A stretch of DNA of 64,000 nt. Origin: Candidatus Thiodiazotropha endoloripes (GTDB taxonomy: Bacteria; Pseudomonadota; Gammaproteobacteria; Chromatiales; Chromatiaceae). The notes under the pieces are model-generated. The model did no database searches, was not told where the DNA came from, and saw only the letters and a list, made by a program, of their open reading frames with translations. Location of the stretch: assembly GCA_001709035.1 (NCBI GenBank), contig LVKA01000016.1, positions 372,001 to 436,000 on the forward strand, given 5' to 3'. How positions within the stretch are numbered: the stretch's first letter is position 1; every line of letters starts with the position of its first letter. The position numbers and the translations under genes are program-made. Shown piece by piece: positions 28,404 to 39,163 of the stretch.

Positions 28404-29387
28404 TCAGCCCCTACCCTTTTTCGCAACCAATATGGCACGTCTTGGTGCGGGATAACCTTCGATGGTCAGATCAGGATTCAGAGGATCCAGATAGTCCTTC
28501 AGTGACTCAAAACGCATCCACTCCGTCGATCTTTGCTCAGTGGTTGTGGTGGTAGAAATATCGACCAGTCGAATATCCCTGAAACCACAGCGTTTCATCC
28601 ATCCTTTGAGGGTCTCGACCGTGGGAATGAACCAAACGTTGCGCATCTTCGCATAGCGGTTTTCCGGCACCAGAACCTCCCTGTCAGCCCCCTCGATCAC
28701 CAAGGTTTCAAGCACCAGCTCACCCTCTTTGCGCAGTGCCCCCATCAACTCATACAAGTGAGAGAAAGGTGATTGGCGATGATAGAAGACCCCCATCGAG
28801 AAGACCGTATCGAACGCCTTCAAGTCCATAGGCAGATCCTCAATACCCAGCGGAAACAGATGCACCGGATAGTCATTGCCGAGAAAGTGCTTGAAGGCTT
28901 CGAACTGCATATTGAACAGCTGGGTCGGATCGATCCCGATCACCCGCATCGCCCCCTCCCCATGAATGCGCCAGAGGTGGTAACCATTGCCACAACCCAC
29001 ATCCAGCACGGTTCGGTTTTTCAATGGCGATATCTGCTCAACCAGGCGATCCCACTTAAGATCTGAGCGCCATTCGGTATCGATCTCAATGCCACATATC
29101 CGGTATGGGCCTTTGCGCCAGGGGTGCAGCTGCTGTAGCGCATCGACGATCTGACTCCTGGTTGGATCATCACAATCAGCTGCGTCACCCGCTTCTACTT
29201 TGGCGGATCTGAAATTTACTTTTGAAACAGGGATATCGGGTAACCGGGCCAGTGCTTCTCGCCACTTATGAATATCCCCATGGGTCTGTTCACGCCATAC
29301 CCGCTCAACCTGTTGTGGAAGTTCCTTTAACCAGCGTCCCAGAGGATGATCACTGTAGGCGTCACACCAATCCCAATCGTAGTTCAT
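28404..29387 (-). CDS. cmoB: tRNA U34 carboxymethyltransferase CmoB
   Basis: 327 aa, the usual length. It transfers carboxymethyl from carboxy-SAM to 5-hydroxyuridine at tRNA position 34. SAM motif LDVGCGNGYHLWRIHG, N-terminal WKWDRL-type segment, and VFSMGVFYHRQSPFSHLYEL. Its start overlaps the cmoA stop by four bases. Confidence 0.97.
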   Translation of the reverse strand: MNYDWDWCDAYSDHPLGRWLKELPQQVERVWREQTHGDIHKWREALARLPDIPVSKVNFRSAKVEAGDAADCDDPTRSQIVDALQQLHPWRKGPYRICGIEIDTEWRSDLKWDRLVEQISPLKNRTVLDVGCGNGYHLWRIHGEGAMRVIGIDPTQLFNMQFEAFKHFLGNDYPVHLFPLGIEDLPMDLKAFDTVFSMGVFYHRQSPFSHLYELMGALRKEGELVLETLVIEGADREVLVPENRYAKMRNVWFIPTVETLKGWMKRCGFRDIRLVDISTTTTTEQRSTEWMRFESLKDYLDPLNPDLTIEGYPAPRRAILVAKKGRG

Positions 29388-30109
29388 TTAATGGCCAGTA
29401 GTGAGACAAAGTTAAAACACTGAAACCAGACTTCCACCGTTGTGAAACCGATCATTTGAAGACGCTGCTTATGAGTCTCCAGGGTCTCCGGAATCAACAC
29501 ATTTTCCAGAGCACTGCGCTTTTGACTGATCTCCAGGTCACTGTAGCCCTGAGCTTTCTTGAAGCTGTGGTGCATCTCGGTAAACAGGTTTTGTGAAGCC
29601 TCATTGGAGAGTGCAATCTTTTCCGAAAGTACCAAGAGACCTTTATCCTGCATCCCATCATAGAGTTGTGTTAAAAAATCCGCTCGGTCCTCTGCCGGTA
29701 TGAATTGCAAGGTGAAATTCAGGATAATCATCGACGCCCGCTCGATTGCCACATCCCGCACATCAGAGCAGACCAGCTGTATCGGACTATCGGCTTGATC
29801 CTGCTCCAGCAGCTTCGCAGCCTGTTGTAACATCGGCAGGGAGTTATCCACCGCAATCAACGCATAGTCCTGGTGCGGCATGGAGGAGCGGACTGCCATG
29901 CTCGCCGCCCCCAGTGAGCAACCCAGGTCGTAACAGTTGGAACCCCGGGTCACCCGGCGGCTCGCCAGAGTACCGATCATATTGATAATGGTTGCATAGC
30001 CGGGAACCGAACGATTGATCATATCGGGAAAGACCTGCGCGACCCGCTCATCGAAGATGAAATCGGGGACCACCTGCTGCGGATCGGCATACAGTTCATC
30101 TTTTTTCAT
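29384..30109 (-). CDS. cmoA: Carboxy-S-adenosyl-L-methionine synthase CmoA
   Basis: 241 aa. It makes carboxy-SAM from SAM and prephenate for CmoB. Motifs include NRSVPGYATIINMIG, CYDLGCSLGAASMAVRSSM and IILNFTLQFIP. Its start lies 9 bp after the stop of the UMF1 transporter. Confidence 0.97.
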   Translation of the reverse strand: MKKDELYADPQQVVPDFIFDERVAQVFPDMINRSVPGYATIINMIGTLASRRVTRGSNCYDLGCSLGAASMAVRSSMPHQDYALIAVDNSLPMLQQAAKLLEQDQADSPIQLVCSDVRDVAIERASMIILNFTLQFIPAEDRADFLTQLYDGMQDKGLLVLSEKIALSNEASQNLFTEMHHSFKKAQGYSDLEISQKRSALENVLIPETLETHKQRLQMIGFTTVEVWFQCFNFVSLLAIK

Positions 30110-30118
30110 GACAACGAT

Positions 30119-31405
30119 CTATTCCAACTCCTGGGCCGCCTTTTCACCCGCTTTCACATCCACCATGCTCAACAGTACGCCACCGAGAATAAAAAGGATG
30201 CCAACCGAGAGAATGGAGATTCTGGTGCTGCCGGTCAATACGCCGACCCAGCCCATCAGAAAGGGCCCCAGTACCGCAGCAAACTTACCCAGCATGTTGT
30301 AAAAACCAAAGAACTCAGCGGCCTGATTGTGGGGAATCAACCGGGCATAGAGGGAGCGGGAGAGTGCCTGTATACCACCCTGCACCAAGCCGATGGCGAT
30401 CGCCAAGGTGTAAAACTCCCAAACCGATTCCATATGGTAAGCCCAGAGCAGAATCAGCAGATAGATAAAGATGGCGATCATGATCCCCTGCTTTGCCCCT
30501 CGCTTGGAAGCAATGGAGGCGAACACCAGTGCGGCGGGAAATCCGACAAATTGGGTGATCAACAGGGCGACCATCAGGTTGTTGGCATCGAAACCGATCG
30601 AGAGACCGAAATCAACCGCCATTCTGACGATTGTGTCCACCCCATCGATGTAGCACCAGTAGGCGAGTAGAAACAGAAAGGTCATACGCAGACTGCGCAG
30701 ACTGGCGAAGGTCTCCAGCAGTTGGCGCAGGCTGGCAGAGAACCGTCCTTTCTGCTGCTTTGGACCCGAGGGCTCTTCAACCAACAGAAACAACGGCAAT
30801 GAAAACAGCCCCCACCAGACGGCCACACTGATGAACGAGAGACGTACCGCCTGGGCGGCATCAGCCAGTCCAAAAGCGTCTGGATAGAGGGTCATCAACA
30901 CATTGAAGGTGAACAGCAGCCCTCCCCCAAGATAACCAAACGCATAGCCATAGGCGGAAACCCGATCGTAGTGCTGTTTTTGGGTAACCGACACCAGCAG
31001 GGAATCATAGAAGATGTTACCCCCCATGAAGCCGAGCATACCCAGGCCGTAAAGTACCAGGGCCATGACCCAGTTGCCCATTGCCACCAGATAGAGGGAA
31101 CCTGTCATGACAATACCCATGGCGGCAAAAAACAACAGAAACTTCTTTTTCGCTCCGGCCTGATCCGCCAGCGCGCCGAGAAATGGCGCCATGCAGACCA
31201 CCAGAATGCTCGCCAGGGAGTTGGCCATGCCCAGTCGGAAGGTCGACTCGGTAACCTCAACACCCGCACTCCAATACTGCTTGAAAAACACCGGGAAAAA
31301 TCCGGCCATTACAGTCGTTGCAAAGGCTGAGTTTGCCCAGTCATAGAGTGTCCAGGCGAAGGTGGGTGGGTGCTTGAGTAAGGCCTTACTGGTCTGTTGG
31401 TTCAT
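30119..31405 (-). CDS. MFS transporter of the UMF1 (Atg22-like) family
   Basis: 428 aa, about twelve hydrophobic helices. The family opening WTLYDWANSAFATTVMAGFF is clear, as are the LGALADQAGAKKKFLLFF loop and GGIQALSRSLYARLIP near the end. Bacterial UMF1 proteins are of uncertain substrate. It leads the operon with cmoA and cmoB. Confidence 0.87.
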   Translation of the reverse strand: MNQQTSKALLKHPPTFAWTLYDWANSAFATTVMAGFFPVFFKQYWSAGVEVTESTFRLGMANSLASILVVCMAPFLGALADQAGAKKKFLLFFAAMGIVMTGSLYLVAMGNWVMALVLYGLGMLGFMGGNIFYDSLLVSVTQKQHYDRVSAYGYAFGYLGGGLLFTFNVLMTLYPDAFGLADAAQAVRLSFISVAVWWGLFSLPLFLLVEEPSGPKQQKGRFSASLRQLLETFASLRSLRMTFLFLLAYWCYIDGVDTIVRMAVDFGLSIGFDANNLMVALLITQFVGFPAALVFASIASKRGAKQGIMIAIFIYLLILLWAYHMESVWEFYTLAIAIGLVQGGIQALSRSLYARLIPHNQAAEFFGFYNMLGKFAAVLGPFLMGWVGVLTGSTRISILSVGILFILGGVLLSMVDVKAGEKAAQELE

Positions 31406-31519
31406 GAAAAAGAGTCATATCAGAGGCCGGCCACTGTTTCAAGGCAGGTGACCCTGGATCGCTCACAGACGATCGCCGGCCAGCATGCTTACAGGCAAGT
31501 CTGTCGATCCGGCAGGAGC

Positions 31520-32152
31520 CTACTCCTCAGGTTCTTCAACCAAGGTCAGGTTGGCACTGATTGCCATGCGTACCAGTTCTGCCAGCGAGTCAGCCTCCAT
31601 CTTCTCCATGACCCGGGCCCGATGGGCCTCCACTGTCTTCGAACTGACACCCAGGCTGGTGGCAATCTCCTTGTTGGCCTTGCCATTGGTAACCATCAAC
31701 ATCACTTCATGCTCCCTGGGGGTCAGCCTCGCCAGTCGGGTGGCTATCTCAGCACGCTGCGACTGCATATCGCGCTGCTTGGCATCCACCGCCATAGCAT
31801 GACGAATACTCTCCAGTAACAACTCGTCATTGAAAGGCTTCTCGATGAAGTCCACAGCCCCGGCTTTCATAGCCCTTACCGCCATCGGTACATCCCCATG
31901 GCCGGTGATGATGATCACCGGTATGGCGATCTGATTGACCTTCAGATACTCCTGCAACTCCAAACCGCTCATCCCCGGCATGCGCACGTCAAGCAGCAGA
32001 CAACCGGAGCGCCCTGGATAGTAGGACTGAATGAAGGCATTCGCCGATTCGAAGGTCTCGACTTGCATGGACACTGATTCGATCAGCCATTTCAGTGAGT
32101 TTCTCATCGCCTGATCATCATCAACTACAAAAACTGTCGGCCGATTGCTCAT
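31520..32152 (-). CDS. FixJ-family response regulator
   Basis: 210 aa. Receiver with acidic D11-D13, phosphorylation site D55 in CLLLDVRMPGMSGLELQ and K near 105 (FIEKPF). The LuxR-type helix-turn-helix has LTPREHEVMLMVTNGKANKE and SSKTVEAHRARVMEKM. Its start lies two bases after the sensor kinase stop, so they form a pair. Targets are not shown by the sequence. Confidence 0.9.
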   Translation of the reverse strand: MSNRPTVFVVDDDQAMRNSLKWLIESVSMQVETFESANAFIQSYYPGRSGCLLLDVRMPGMSGLELQEYLKVNQIAIPVIIITGHGDVPMAVRAMKAGAVDFIEKPFNDELLLESIRHAMAVDAKQRDMQSQRAEIATRLARLTPREHEVMLMVTNGKANKEIATSLGVSSKTVEAHRARVMEKMEADSLAELVRMAISANLTLVEEPEE

Positions 32153-32154
32153 GA

Positions 32155-34713
32155 CTAAAAACCCGGTAATTCAATTGTTGGATCTGAGGGCAGAACCAAT
32201 CTGAAGGTTGCTCCATGACCATATTCAGACTCTACCTCAATCATTCCCTTGTGATCCTGCATGATTTTTTGACTGATTGGCAATCCCATACCCATACCGC
32301 TCTTTTTAGTAGAAAAGAATGCATCGAAAAGATGTTTCTGTGTTTGTTCCGGTATCCCTGAACCACTGTCCTGGACTAAAACCTGAACCTCTTTGGAGCT
32401 CATTCTACCGGTTTTCAGTACCAGACGCCGTTGATTCTGATCAACTTGTTTCATTGCATCGATGGCATTGCGCACCAGATTCAACATCACCTGTTCAATC
32501 TGAACCAGGTCCACTTCAACCGGCAGCACGCCCTCCGACAGCTCCAACGCCACTTCCACATGCTGTCGGTTGGCCTCAAATTCGATAAATGACGCCACCT
32601 CCAAAACCAAGTGATTAAGATTGACGACCTCATGCTCCTGCGGCCGTTTGCCAACCAGGGTTCTCAAGCGTTTGATGATCTCCCCGGCCCGTTCAGCCTG
32701 GGCGGTTATCTGGGCAATCGCATCAATGATCTCCGGCTCGCCCCCTTTTCCGGATTGCAACCGACGCACGCAGCCGCTGGCAAAATTGACGATGGCAGAG
32801 AGCGGCTGATTCAGCTCATGCGCCAGGCCGGTGGACATCTCACCCATGGTACTGAGACGACAGACATGGACCAGTTCGGATTGGTGCTGGCGGCTCTGCA
32901 TCTCAGCCATGCGGATTCGTGTGATGTCCCGGCCGTAGATGTTGACATATTCGAGCTCCAGGATTGGCGCAAGTTGCAGGGAAAAGATCTGACTGTCCAG
33001 ATTGACTTCATACTCTTTGGTGGTTCCCTCTTTCAATGAGCTGGCAACCAGGTTTTTCCAGTACAGCGGCAGAGTCTGTCCCCGTTCGCAATCCCAATAC
33101 CCCATCAGCGGCTCACTGGCGGCATTGGCATAGACAATCACGCCACGTTTGTTGATACGCAACACCGGGCTGGGGTTTTCACTGGCCAGCTTCGCCAGAC
33201 TGGTGATTTCCCGCTGAGCCTGTTTTTGCCCTGAGATATCCCGTAGATAAACATTGAATACTGTCTGTTGATGTAGATGGATCGAGATCACAGAACACTC
33301 AACGGATTTCTCCTCACCATTCACCGTGACGGCCTGCATCGCCTGCCCTCGGCATTTGCTGTTCGAGGCCGACATGCTGATACAGGCCGTGAGCATCGCC
33401 CGAAAGCGCTCACGGTCGTTGGGATGGATCGCCATCTCTTCAAGATGACGACCGATCAATTGGCTGCGGCTGTAACCAAAGGTTCTGAACGCTGTGCCAT
33501 TGACCTCAACGATTATGCCCTCCTGATTCAGCGTCACGATGGAGACCATTGAGTTATCGAACAGAGCACTTTTCAGCACCTCTGTCTCACGCAACCGCTC
33601 TTCCTGTTTGTTGCGCAACGTATCGCGGGCACTGATCAACTGCCGAAAGAAGGCTTTCACCCAATCCTCCAACAGCAGTAACTGGTTGCCTTTCTTGGTT
33701 ACCGGCTGCTCGATTCCCAGCGCCTGCTGGCCGAATCGTGAAATCCGTATCAGCACATGGCTTATCTTGGCCGAGATCAGATAGAAGATGACAGAAAAGA
33801 CGATGATATAGACCAGTGCCGCAAGAAACCGATCCTGCTGGGCCAGTTTGGTGATGTTATGGATGGTCTTTTCCACCGCATCACGGGAGACCAGCGTTGT
33901 GAACAGCAAGCTCTGCTCCATCGACTGAAAACGGGTGATCGCCTGGGATGTCAGCAGATAGTTCTCATGCCAGTCATTCAGATGAGAGTTTCTTGCGATC
34001 ATCTCCCGCTTGCTGCTGGATAACAGCTTCAGAGTGTTGGCGTCCACCAGGGCAATCAGGGTATCGGAATCATTGGTCATCGATTGTGATTCCAACAGAA
34101 ACTGATCATCCACCGGCACAATCAGCAGCAGGACCGCAGCCAGATCGTCCTCCAGATAGGAAACATTCGACCAGACCAGCAGATAGGGTACCTGATCGAT
34201 CAGAGTAACCAGCGCCTCATTGCGTCCTGAGTAAAATTCAAACAACTGGTCCAGATCGAATGAGAGTGGCTGTTTCTGATAGATTTCCCTAGGCGTCGCC
34301 CGATTATCCAGTAACACCACATGTTTAGGCTCGATGGAGTTGAGTTTGGGATAGCCGGGATCCAGCCACTCCGGCGTCTGCTGGTGAAGAATAGCCCGCG
34401 TATCCGAGTTCTTGCTTTCATACCATGCATTTGAACCAAGATAGTTCTTGATGCGCCAATGGTTCGACAGCCCACTCCCCACCTGGCGCCACTCGTGTAA
34501 AAAATGCTCAAACCGCTGTCGGGTCTCAACCGCCCGCACATCGAGCCGTCTGACCAGTTCATCATGGAAAAGGTTTGCCAGTCGTCTGTCCTGGATTGGC
34601 TCCAATACCAGCCACATCAAAAGACCACACAAGATCCCTACCAGCAGGGAGAGCGCAGGGAGTGGAACAGCAGCCAGTTTCGCCTGCCATTTTGAGCTTC
34701 TCAATGCACTCAT
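32155..34713 (-). CDS. PAS-containing membrane sensor histidine kinase
   Basis: 852 aa. TM1 at about 17-38, a periplasmic sensor region of about 250 residues, TM2 at about 295-320, two PAS domains (about 380-490 and 505-610), a HisKA domain with H632 in GLAHELNQPLSAIV, and an ATPase domain with NLVRNAIDA, DSGSGIP and MGMGLPISQ. The paired regulator is FixJ-like. The periplasmic part matches no family I recognise, so the signal is unknown. Confidence 0.9.
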   Translation of the reverse strand: MSALRSSKWQAKLAAVPLPALSLLVGILCGLLMWLVLEPIQDRRLANLFHDELVRRLDVRAVETRQRFEHFLHEWRQVGSGLSNHWRIKNYLGSNAWYESKNSDTRAILHQQTPEWLDPGYPKLNSIEPKHVVLLDNRATPREIYQKQPLSFDLDQLFEFYSGRNEALVTLIDQVPYLLVWSNVSYLEDDLAAVLLLIVPVDDQFLLESQSMTNDSDTLIALVDANTLKLLSSSKREMIARNSHLNDWHENYLLTSQAITRFQSMEQSLLFTTLVSRDAVEKTIHNITKLAQQDRFLAALVYIIVFSVIFYLISAKISHVLIRISRFGQQALGIEQPVTKKGNQLLLLEDWVKAFFRQLISARDTLRNKQEERLRETEVLKSALFDNSMVSIVTLNQEGIIVEVNGTAFRTFGYSRSQLIGRHLEEMAIHPNDRERFRAMLTACISMSASNSKCRGQAMQAVTVNGEEKSVECSVISIHLHQQTVFNVYLRDISGQKQAQREITSLAKLASENPSPVLRINKRGVIVYANAASEPLMGYWDCERGQTLPLYWKNLVASSLKEGTTKEYEVNLDSQIFSLQLAPILELEYVNIYGRDITRIRMAEMQSRQHQSELVHVCRLSTMGEMSTGLAHELNQPLSAIVNFASGCVRRLQSGKGGEPEIIDAIAQITAQAERAGEIIKRLRTLVGKRPQEHEVVNLNHLVLEVASFIEFEANRQHVEVALELSEGVLPVEVDLVQIEQVMLNLVRNAIDAMKQVDQNQRRLVLKTGRMSSKEVQVLVQDSGSGIPEQTQKHLFDAFFSTKKSGMGMGLPISQKIMQDHKGMIEVESEYGHGATFRLVLPSDPTIELPGF

Positions 34714-34979
34714 GCTTTCCCTATCAGCTGAAAAATCGGTCTGATGCCTGTTATTGCTTTAGTTTCGGCATATCGCATAATTTAATAGTGATATTTTTTA
34801 GATTCAATGGGTTATTTGTACTCTTCTTGACCTATCGATTCCAGTCCTATTGGCCTGGAGACAGTTTAACCCGGCACGTGAATAGGCAATGTCCAGCCGA
34901 AGTGTGCTTGCTGGCAGTAGAGAATCTCGGAGGGATTTACGATCATCTCACCTTGGTGAAGGCTCATCGACCACTCAGC

Positions 34980-35006
34980 AAAAAAAAAGACACTTAACGC
35001 GTCTTT
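34980..35006 (-). terminator. Terminator after the PilZ gene
   Basis: On the minus strand AAAGACGC (35006-34999) pairs with GTGTCTTT (34993-34986) around loop GTTAA and runs into nine T residues. It ends the PilZ transcript. The remaining 34714-34979, upstream of the sensor kinase, must contain that operon's promoter, which I cannot place. Confidence 0.85.
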
Positions 35007-35062
35007 CTCAATAGATCCAGTTAACTGGAATGGAATAGTTATTATTCAGGAGGTATTCGTAA

Positions 35063-35464
35063 TCAGTATGTCGAAGCCCTCAGGCTTTTCACCGGATCGG
35101 GATTGCGGGTGGTTTTATAACCCTGATAGAGGTAGGCTCTCTCTGCCACTGTGGCATAGCCGTAGAGTGCTTTTCGAAGCATCTGCCTGACACTGGAATC
35201 GAGCTCACTGAACATAAGCCCCAAACAACCCGATTGTTGATGTACAACCATGGCTTTAGCACGACACTGACTGGTACCACCGCAGGCCTCGACAGGAAAA
35301 GAGACCTCAACAATTGTATTAATCTGCTGTGAGTCTTCACCAATATCAACTAACATGCCACTAAGACTGATATTACGAACTTTCCCTGTCAGTTTACCGA
35401 GATTACGGTCTTTGATGGTGATCTCACATGAAAGCAATTTTCGGTGATCACATCTGTGTTCCAT
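35063..35464 (-). CDS. PilZ-domain protein (probable c-di-GMP binding)
   Basis: 133 aa single-domain protein. The arginine box is HRCDHRK near the N-terminus, and the second motif ISLSGMLVDIGE replaces the usual D/NxSxxG with S-L-S-G. A strand-rich middle and a helical tail YGYATVAERAYLYQGYK follow. c-di-GMP binding is likely but the RxxxR box is slightly altered (H-R-C-D-H-R). It lies divergent from the RDD gene. Confidence 0.8.
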   Translation of the reverse strand: MEHRCDHRKLLSCEITIKDRNLGKLTGKVRNISLSGMLVDIGEDSQQINTIVEVSFPVEACGGTSQCRAKAMVVHQQSGCLGLMFSELDSSVRQMLRKALYGYATVAERAYLYQGYKTTRNPDPVKSLRASTY

Positions 35465-35595
35465 GCTTTGGCTCCCCGTTATCAGATGTCACTGAACATG
35501 AACTTAAAGTATGGATCCTGTGGTGCAAATTTCAAATTCGGATTATCGCGCCTGACTGTTAGGGTTTTCCCTTTTATTAGCTTTATTATCGGATC

Positions 35596-36045
35596 ATGAC
35601 TGAACGACCACAGAGCCCCTATGACCTCACTGAAGCCGTAGCTCCGGGACTGCTGAGACGCCTCGGCGCAATCTTTTACGATAGCCTTTTGTTGACTGCA
35701 CTGGTGTTTGTCGCCACCGCGGTCGTCACTCTGCCATTTGGATATCCGACTGGTAACTGGTTACTGTTTTTTCAGATATTTCTCTTTGAAATCATACCAT
35801 TAGCATTCTTTTGCTGGTTCTGGTTAAGGGGTGGCCAAACCTTGGGTATGCGTGCCTGGCGTCTCAAACTGGTCTCAATGGAGGGTCTGCCAGTGGATTG
35901 GGAACAGGCACTGAAACGCCACTTCGCCGCCATTCTCTCGCTGCTGGTTTTCGGTTTCGGTTTTTTTTGGGTGGTGTTCGATTCCGACAACCTGGCCTGG
36001 CATGACCGGCTCTCGGGAACCCGCCTGATTCTGACCAAAAATTGA
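35596..36045 (+). CDS. RDD-family membrane protein
   Basis: 149 aa with about three membrane helices. RRLGAIFYDSLLLT is the first conserved element (the second D is the family Asp), LRGGQTLGMRAWRLKLVS follows the second helix, and WHDRLSGTRLI is the C-terminal D-containing motif. Function of small RDD proteins is unknown. It converges on purA. Confidence 0.88.
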   Translation: MTERPQSPYDLTEAVAPGLLRRLGAIFYDSLLLTALVFVATAVVTLPFGYPTGNWLLFFQIFLFEIIPLAFFCWFWLRGGQTLGMRAWRLKLVSMEGLPVDWEQALKRHFAAILSLLVFGFGFFWVVFDSDNLAWHDRLSGTRLILTKN

Positions 36046-36154
36046 CCCAGATCACACTCCGATCAGATAGGACATTTCAGTGTCAAAACAGCTGCTAACC
36101 ATTTATTGGTAGCCACATACCCACTAATAGGTAGCTTAGGAGAGGTCTGCTTGA

Positions 36155-36199
36155 AAAGATGGGAAATGGTTGATGCGGAAGCTGACCTCCCGCATCAAC
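36155..36199 (-). terminator. Hairpin terminator after purA
   Basis: A perfect 10-bp stem, GTTGATGCGG (36169-36178) with CCGCATCAAC (36190-36199), followed on the minus strand by ATTTCCCATCTTTT. It lies about 22 bp after purA, between convergent genes. Confidence 0.65.
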
Positions 36200-36220
36200 A
36201 AGTTGAGCTGATTGAATCTG

Positions 36221-37576
<1,356 letters not shown>

Positions 37577-37596
37577 TTACAGATATATTGATAAAA

Positions 37597-38781
37597 TCAA
37601 ACAGAAATAAGTTGCCAGCGGTCATCCAGCCACTGCAGTTGCTGTTGGCAGCCCATCTCGGCCGCTCCTCCGGATTGACCTGATAAAGCACTGATCACCC
37701 GGTGTCCCTCACCACGCAATCTTGCAACCTCCTGGGTTAGTGCCGGATCCTCGGAGACCGGTGCAAATATCACCATTTCGTCGGTGATCTGCAATTCGGG
37801 TTGTGCAACCCGGATCAGATTCTTCAGATCCGTGCTGAAACCGGTTGCCGGCCTGCCACGTCCAAATACGCTGCCGATGGCATCGTAGCGGCCTCCTCTG
37901 GCGATCTCCTTGCCATTCCCCGGCACAAAGGCGGCGAATACAACCCCGGTATGAAAGTGATAGCCTCGCAGTTCCGCCAGATCGAAGTGTACCGGCACAT
38001 CGGGTAACCACTGCGCGATCTGGTCGGCCACAGCCTGCAGATAGTCCAGGGCCTCAATCACTTTCGGTGAAGCCTGTTTGAGCTCCTCTCGAGCCTGGCT
38101 CAACGCCTGGTCCCCATTCAGCTCCCCGAGACGCAGCAGCATGGCAGCATGTTCCTCGGCAATATCGAACGAAGCCAAAAGGCTCTCAATTTCCACCAGG
38201 GCCTTTCGCTGCAGAGCATCGAATAGCGCCGTCTCCTGCCGTTTATTTAAACCGGCCTGTTCCGCCAGCCCCTTGAAGATGCCCACGTGGCCCAGGTCGA
38301 GATAGACCTCTTCGACCCCGGTCTTATTCAATGTCTCCATCATCAGCCGCAGGATTTCGATGTCACTCTCGATCCCGCAGTGCCCATACAGCTCAGCACC
38401 GATCTGTAATGGACTGCGGGTGCCGGCAAAACCATCGGACCGGGTATGCAGGACAGTGCCCAGGTAACAGAGTCTGGTAGGATGTTTCGCCTGGATTCGA
38501 TTGGCGTCGATGCGTGCCGCCTGAGGCGTGATATCGGCACGGACCCCCATCAGCCTACCGCTCATCTGGTCAGTCAGCTTGAAAGTATTCAGGTCCAGAT
38601 CGCTGCCGGTTCCCGTCAGCAGGGAGTCCAAAAACTCAACAAACGGCGGGATAACATAGTCGTAACCCCAGCTGCGATAGAGATCCAACAGCTCTCTCCG
38701 CTTACTCTCTACGACTTGCGCCTCCTGGGGAAGCACCTCATCAATGCCGTCAGGCAATATCCAACGTTCGTTTTCCATCAT
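37597..38781 (-). CDS. hisZ: ATP phosphoribosyltransferase regulatory subunit HisZ
   Basis: About 394 aa, a class II aminoacyl-tRNA-synthetase paralogue that activates the short form of HisG in histidine synthesis. Features: RWILPDGIDEVLPQEA, FKLTDQMSGRLMGVRADITP, and AELRGYHFHTGVVFAAFVPG with ARGGRYDAIG. The frame is open further upstream, but ATG 38781 directly after the yjeT stop gives the family N-terminus. hisG is not in the window. It lies between yjeT and purA. Confidence 0.93.
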   Translation of the reverse strand: MMENERWILPDGIDEVLPQEAQVVESKRRELLDLYRSWGYDYVIPPFVEFLDSLLTGTGSDLDLNTFKLTDQMSGRLMGVRADITPQAARIDANRIQAKHPTRLCYLGTVLHTRSDGFAGTRSPLQIGAELYGHCGIESDIEILRLMMETLNKTGVEEVYLDLGHVGIFKGLAEQAGLNKRQETALFDALQRKALVEIESLLASFDIAEEHAAMLLRLGELNGDQALSQAREELKQASPKVIEALDYLQAVADQIAQWLPDVPVHFDLAELRGYHFHTGVVFAAFVPGNGKEIARGGRYDAIGSVFGRGRPATGFSTDLKNLIRVAQPELQITDEMVIFAPVSEDPALTQEVARLRGEGHRVISALSGQSGGAAEMGCQQQLQWLDDRWQLISV

Positions 38782-38786
38782 CAAGA

Positions 38787-38972
38787 TCAATTCACCAGAT
38801 AGAGCAGGATAACCCCGGAAACCATGCTGACCAGACCACTGAGACGCATGGATCGGTTGTCGTGTTGGGCAATCATCAGCAGGATTGAGCGCATGCTGTT
38901 GGGATTCAGAAAAGGCCATATGCCTTCAATCACCAACAGCAGAGCCAACGCAACAAGCAGATCATGCCACAT
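38787..38972 (-). CDS. yjeT: DUF2065 small membrane protein (YjeT)
   Basis: 61 aa with two predicted membrane helices (about 5-24 and 42-60) and the conserved LVIEGIWPFLNP at the first helix end. It sits between hflC and purA as in E. coli, but a terminator precedes it by 12 bp here. Function unknown. Confidence 0.9.
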   Translation of the reverse strand: MWHDLLVALALLLVIEGIWPFLNPNSMRSILLMIAQHDNRSMRLSGLVSMVSGVILLYLVN

Positions 38973-38984
38973 CTGTCATACCCC

Positions 38985-39009
38985 AAAAAAAAACCGGGAT
39001 CGTCCCGGT
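38985..39009 (-). terminator. Terminator directly upstream of yjeT
   Basis: ACCGGGA pairs with TCCCGGT (38993-39009), followed on the minus strand by nine T residues (38993-38985). It is a strong terminator for the gene at 39164-39739, yet it lies only 12 bp before the yjeT start, so yjeT-hisZ-purA either depend on readthrough or are controlled by it. Confidence 0.8.
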
Positions 39010-39163
39010 CCTGTATTGACGCCTTATTCAGGCCGCCGAACATTTTCCCAGAGTGGGCTTCGGTTGTCCATTCATCGATTGGCTTTACTCAATCAGGCCA
39101 GCTGTTTCCTCCACAGCCATGCTCCGTCACGATCAGTCTCATCAGCAGAGAATGTTATCGGAG

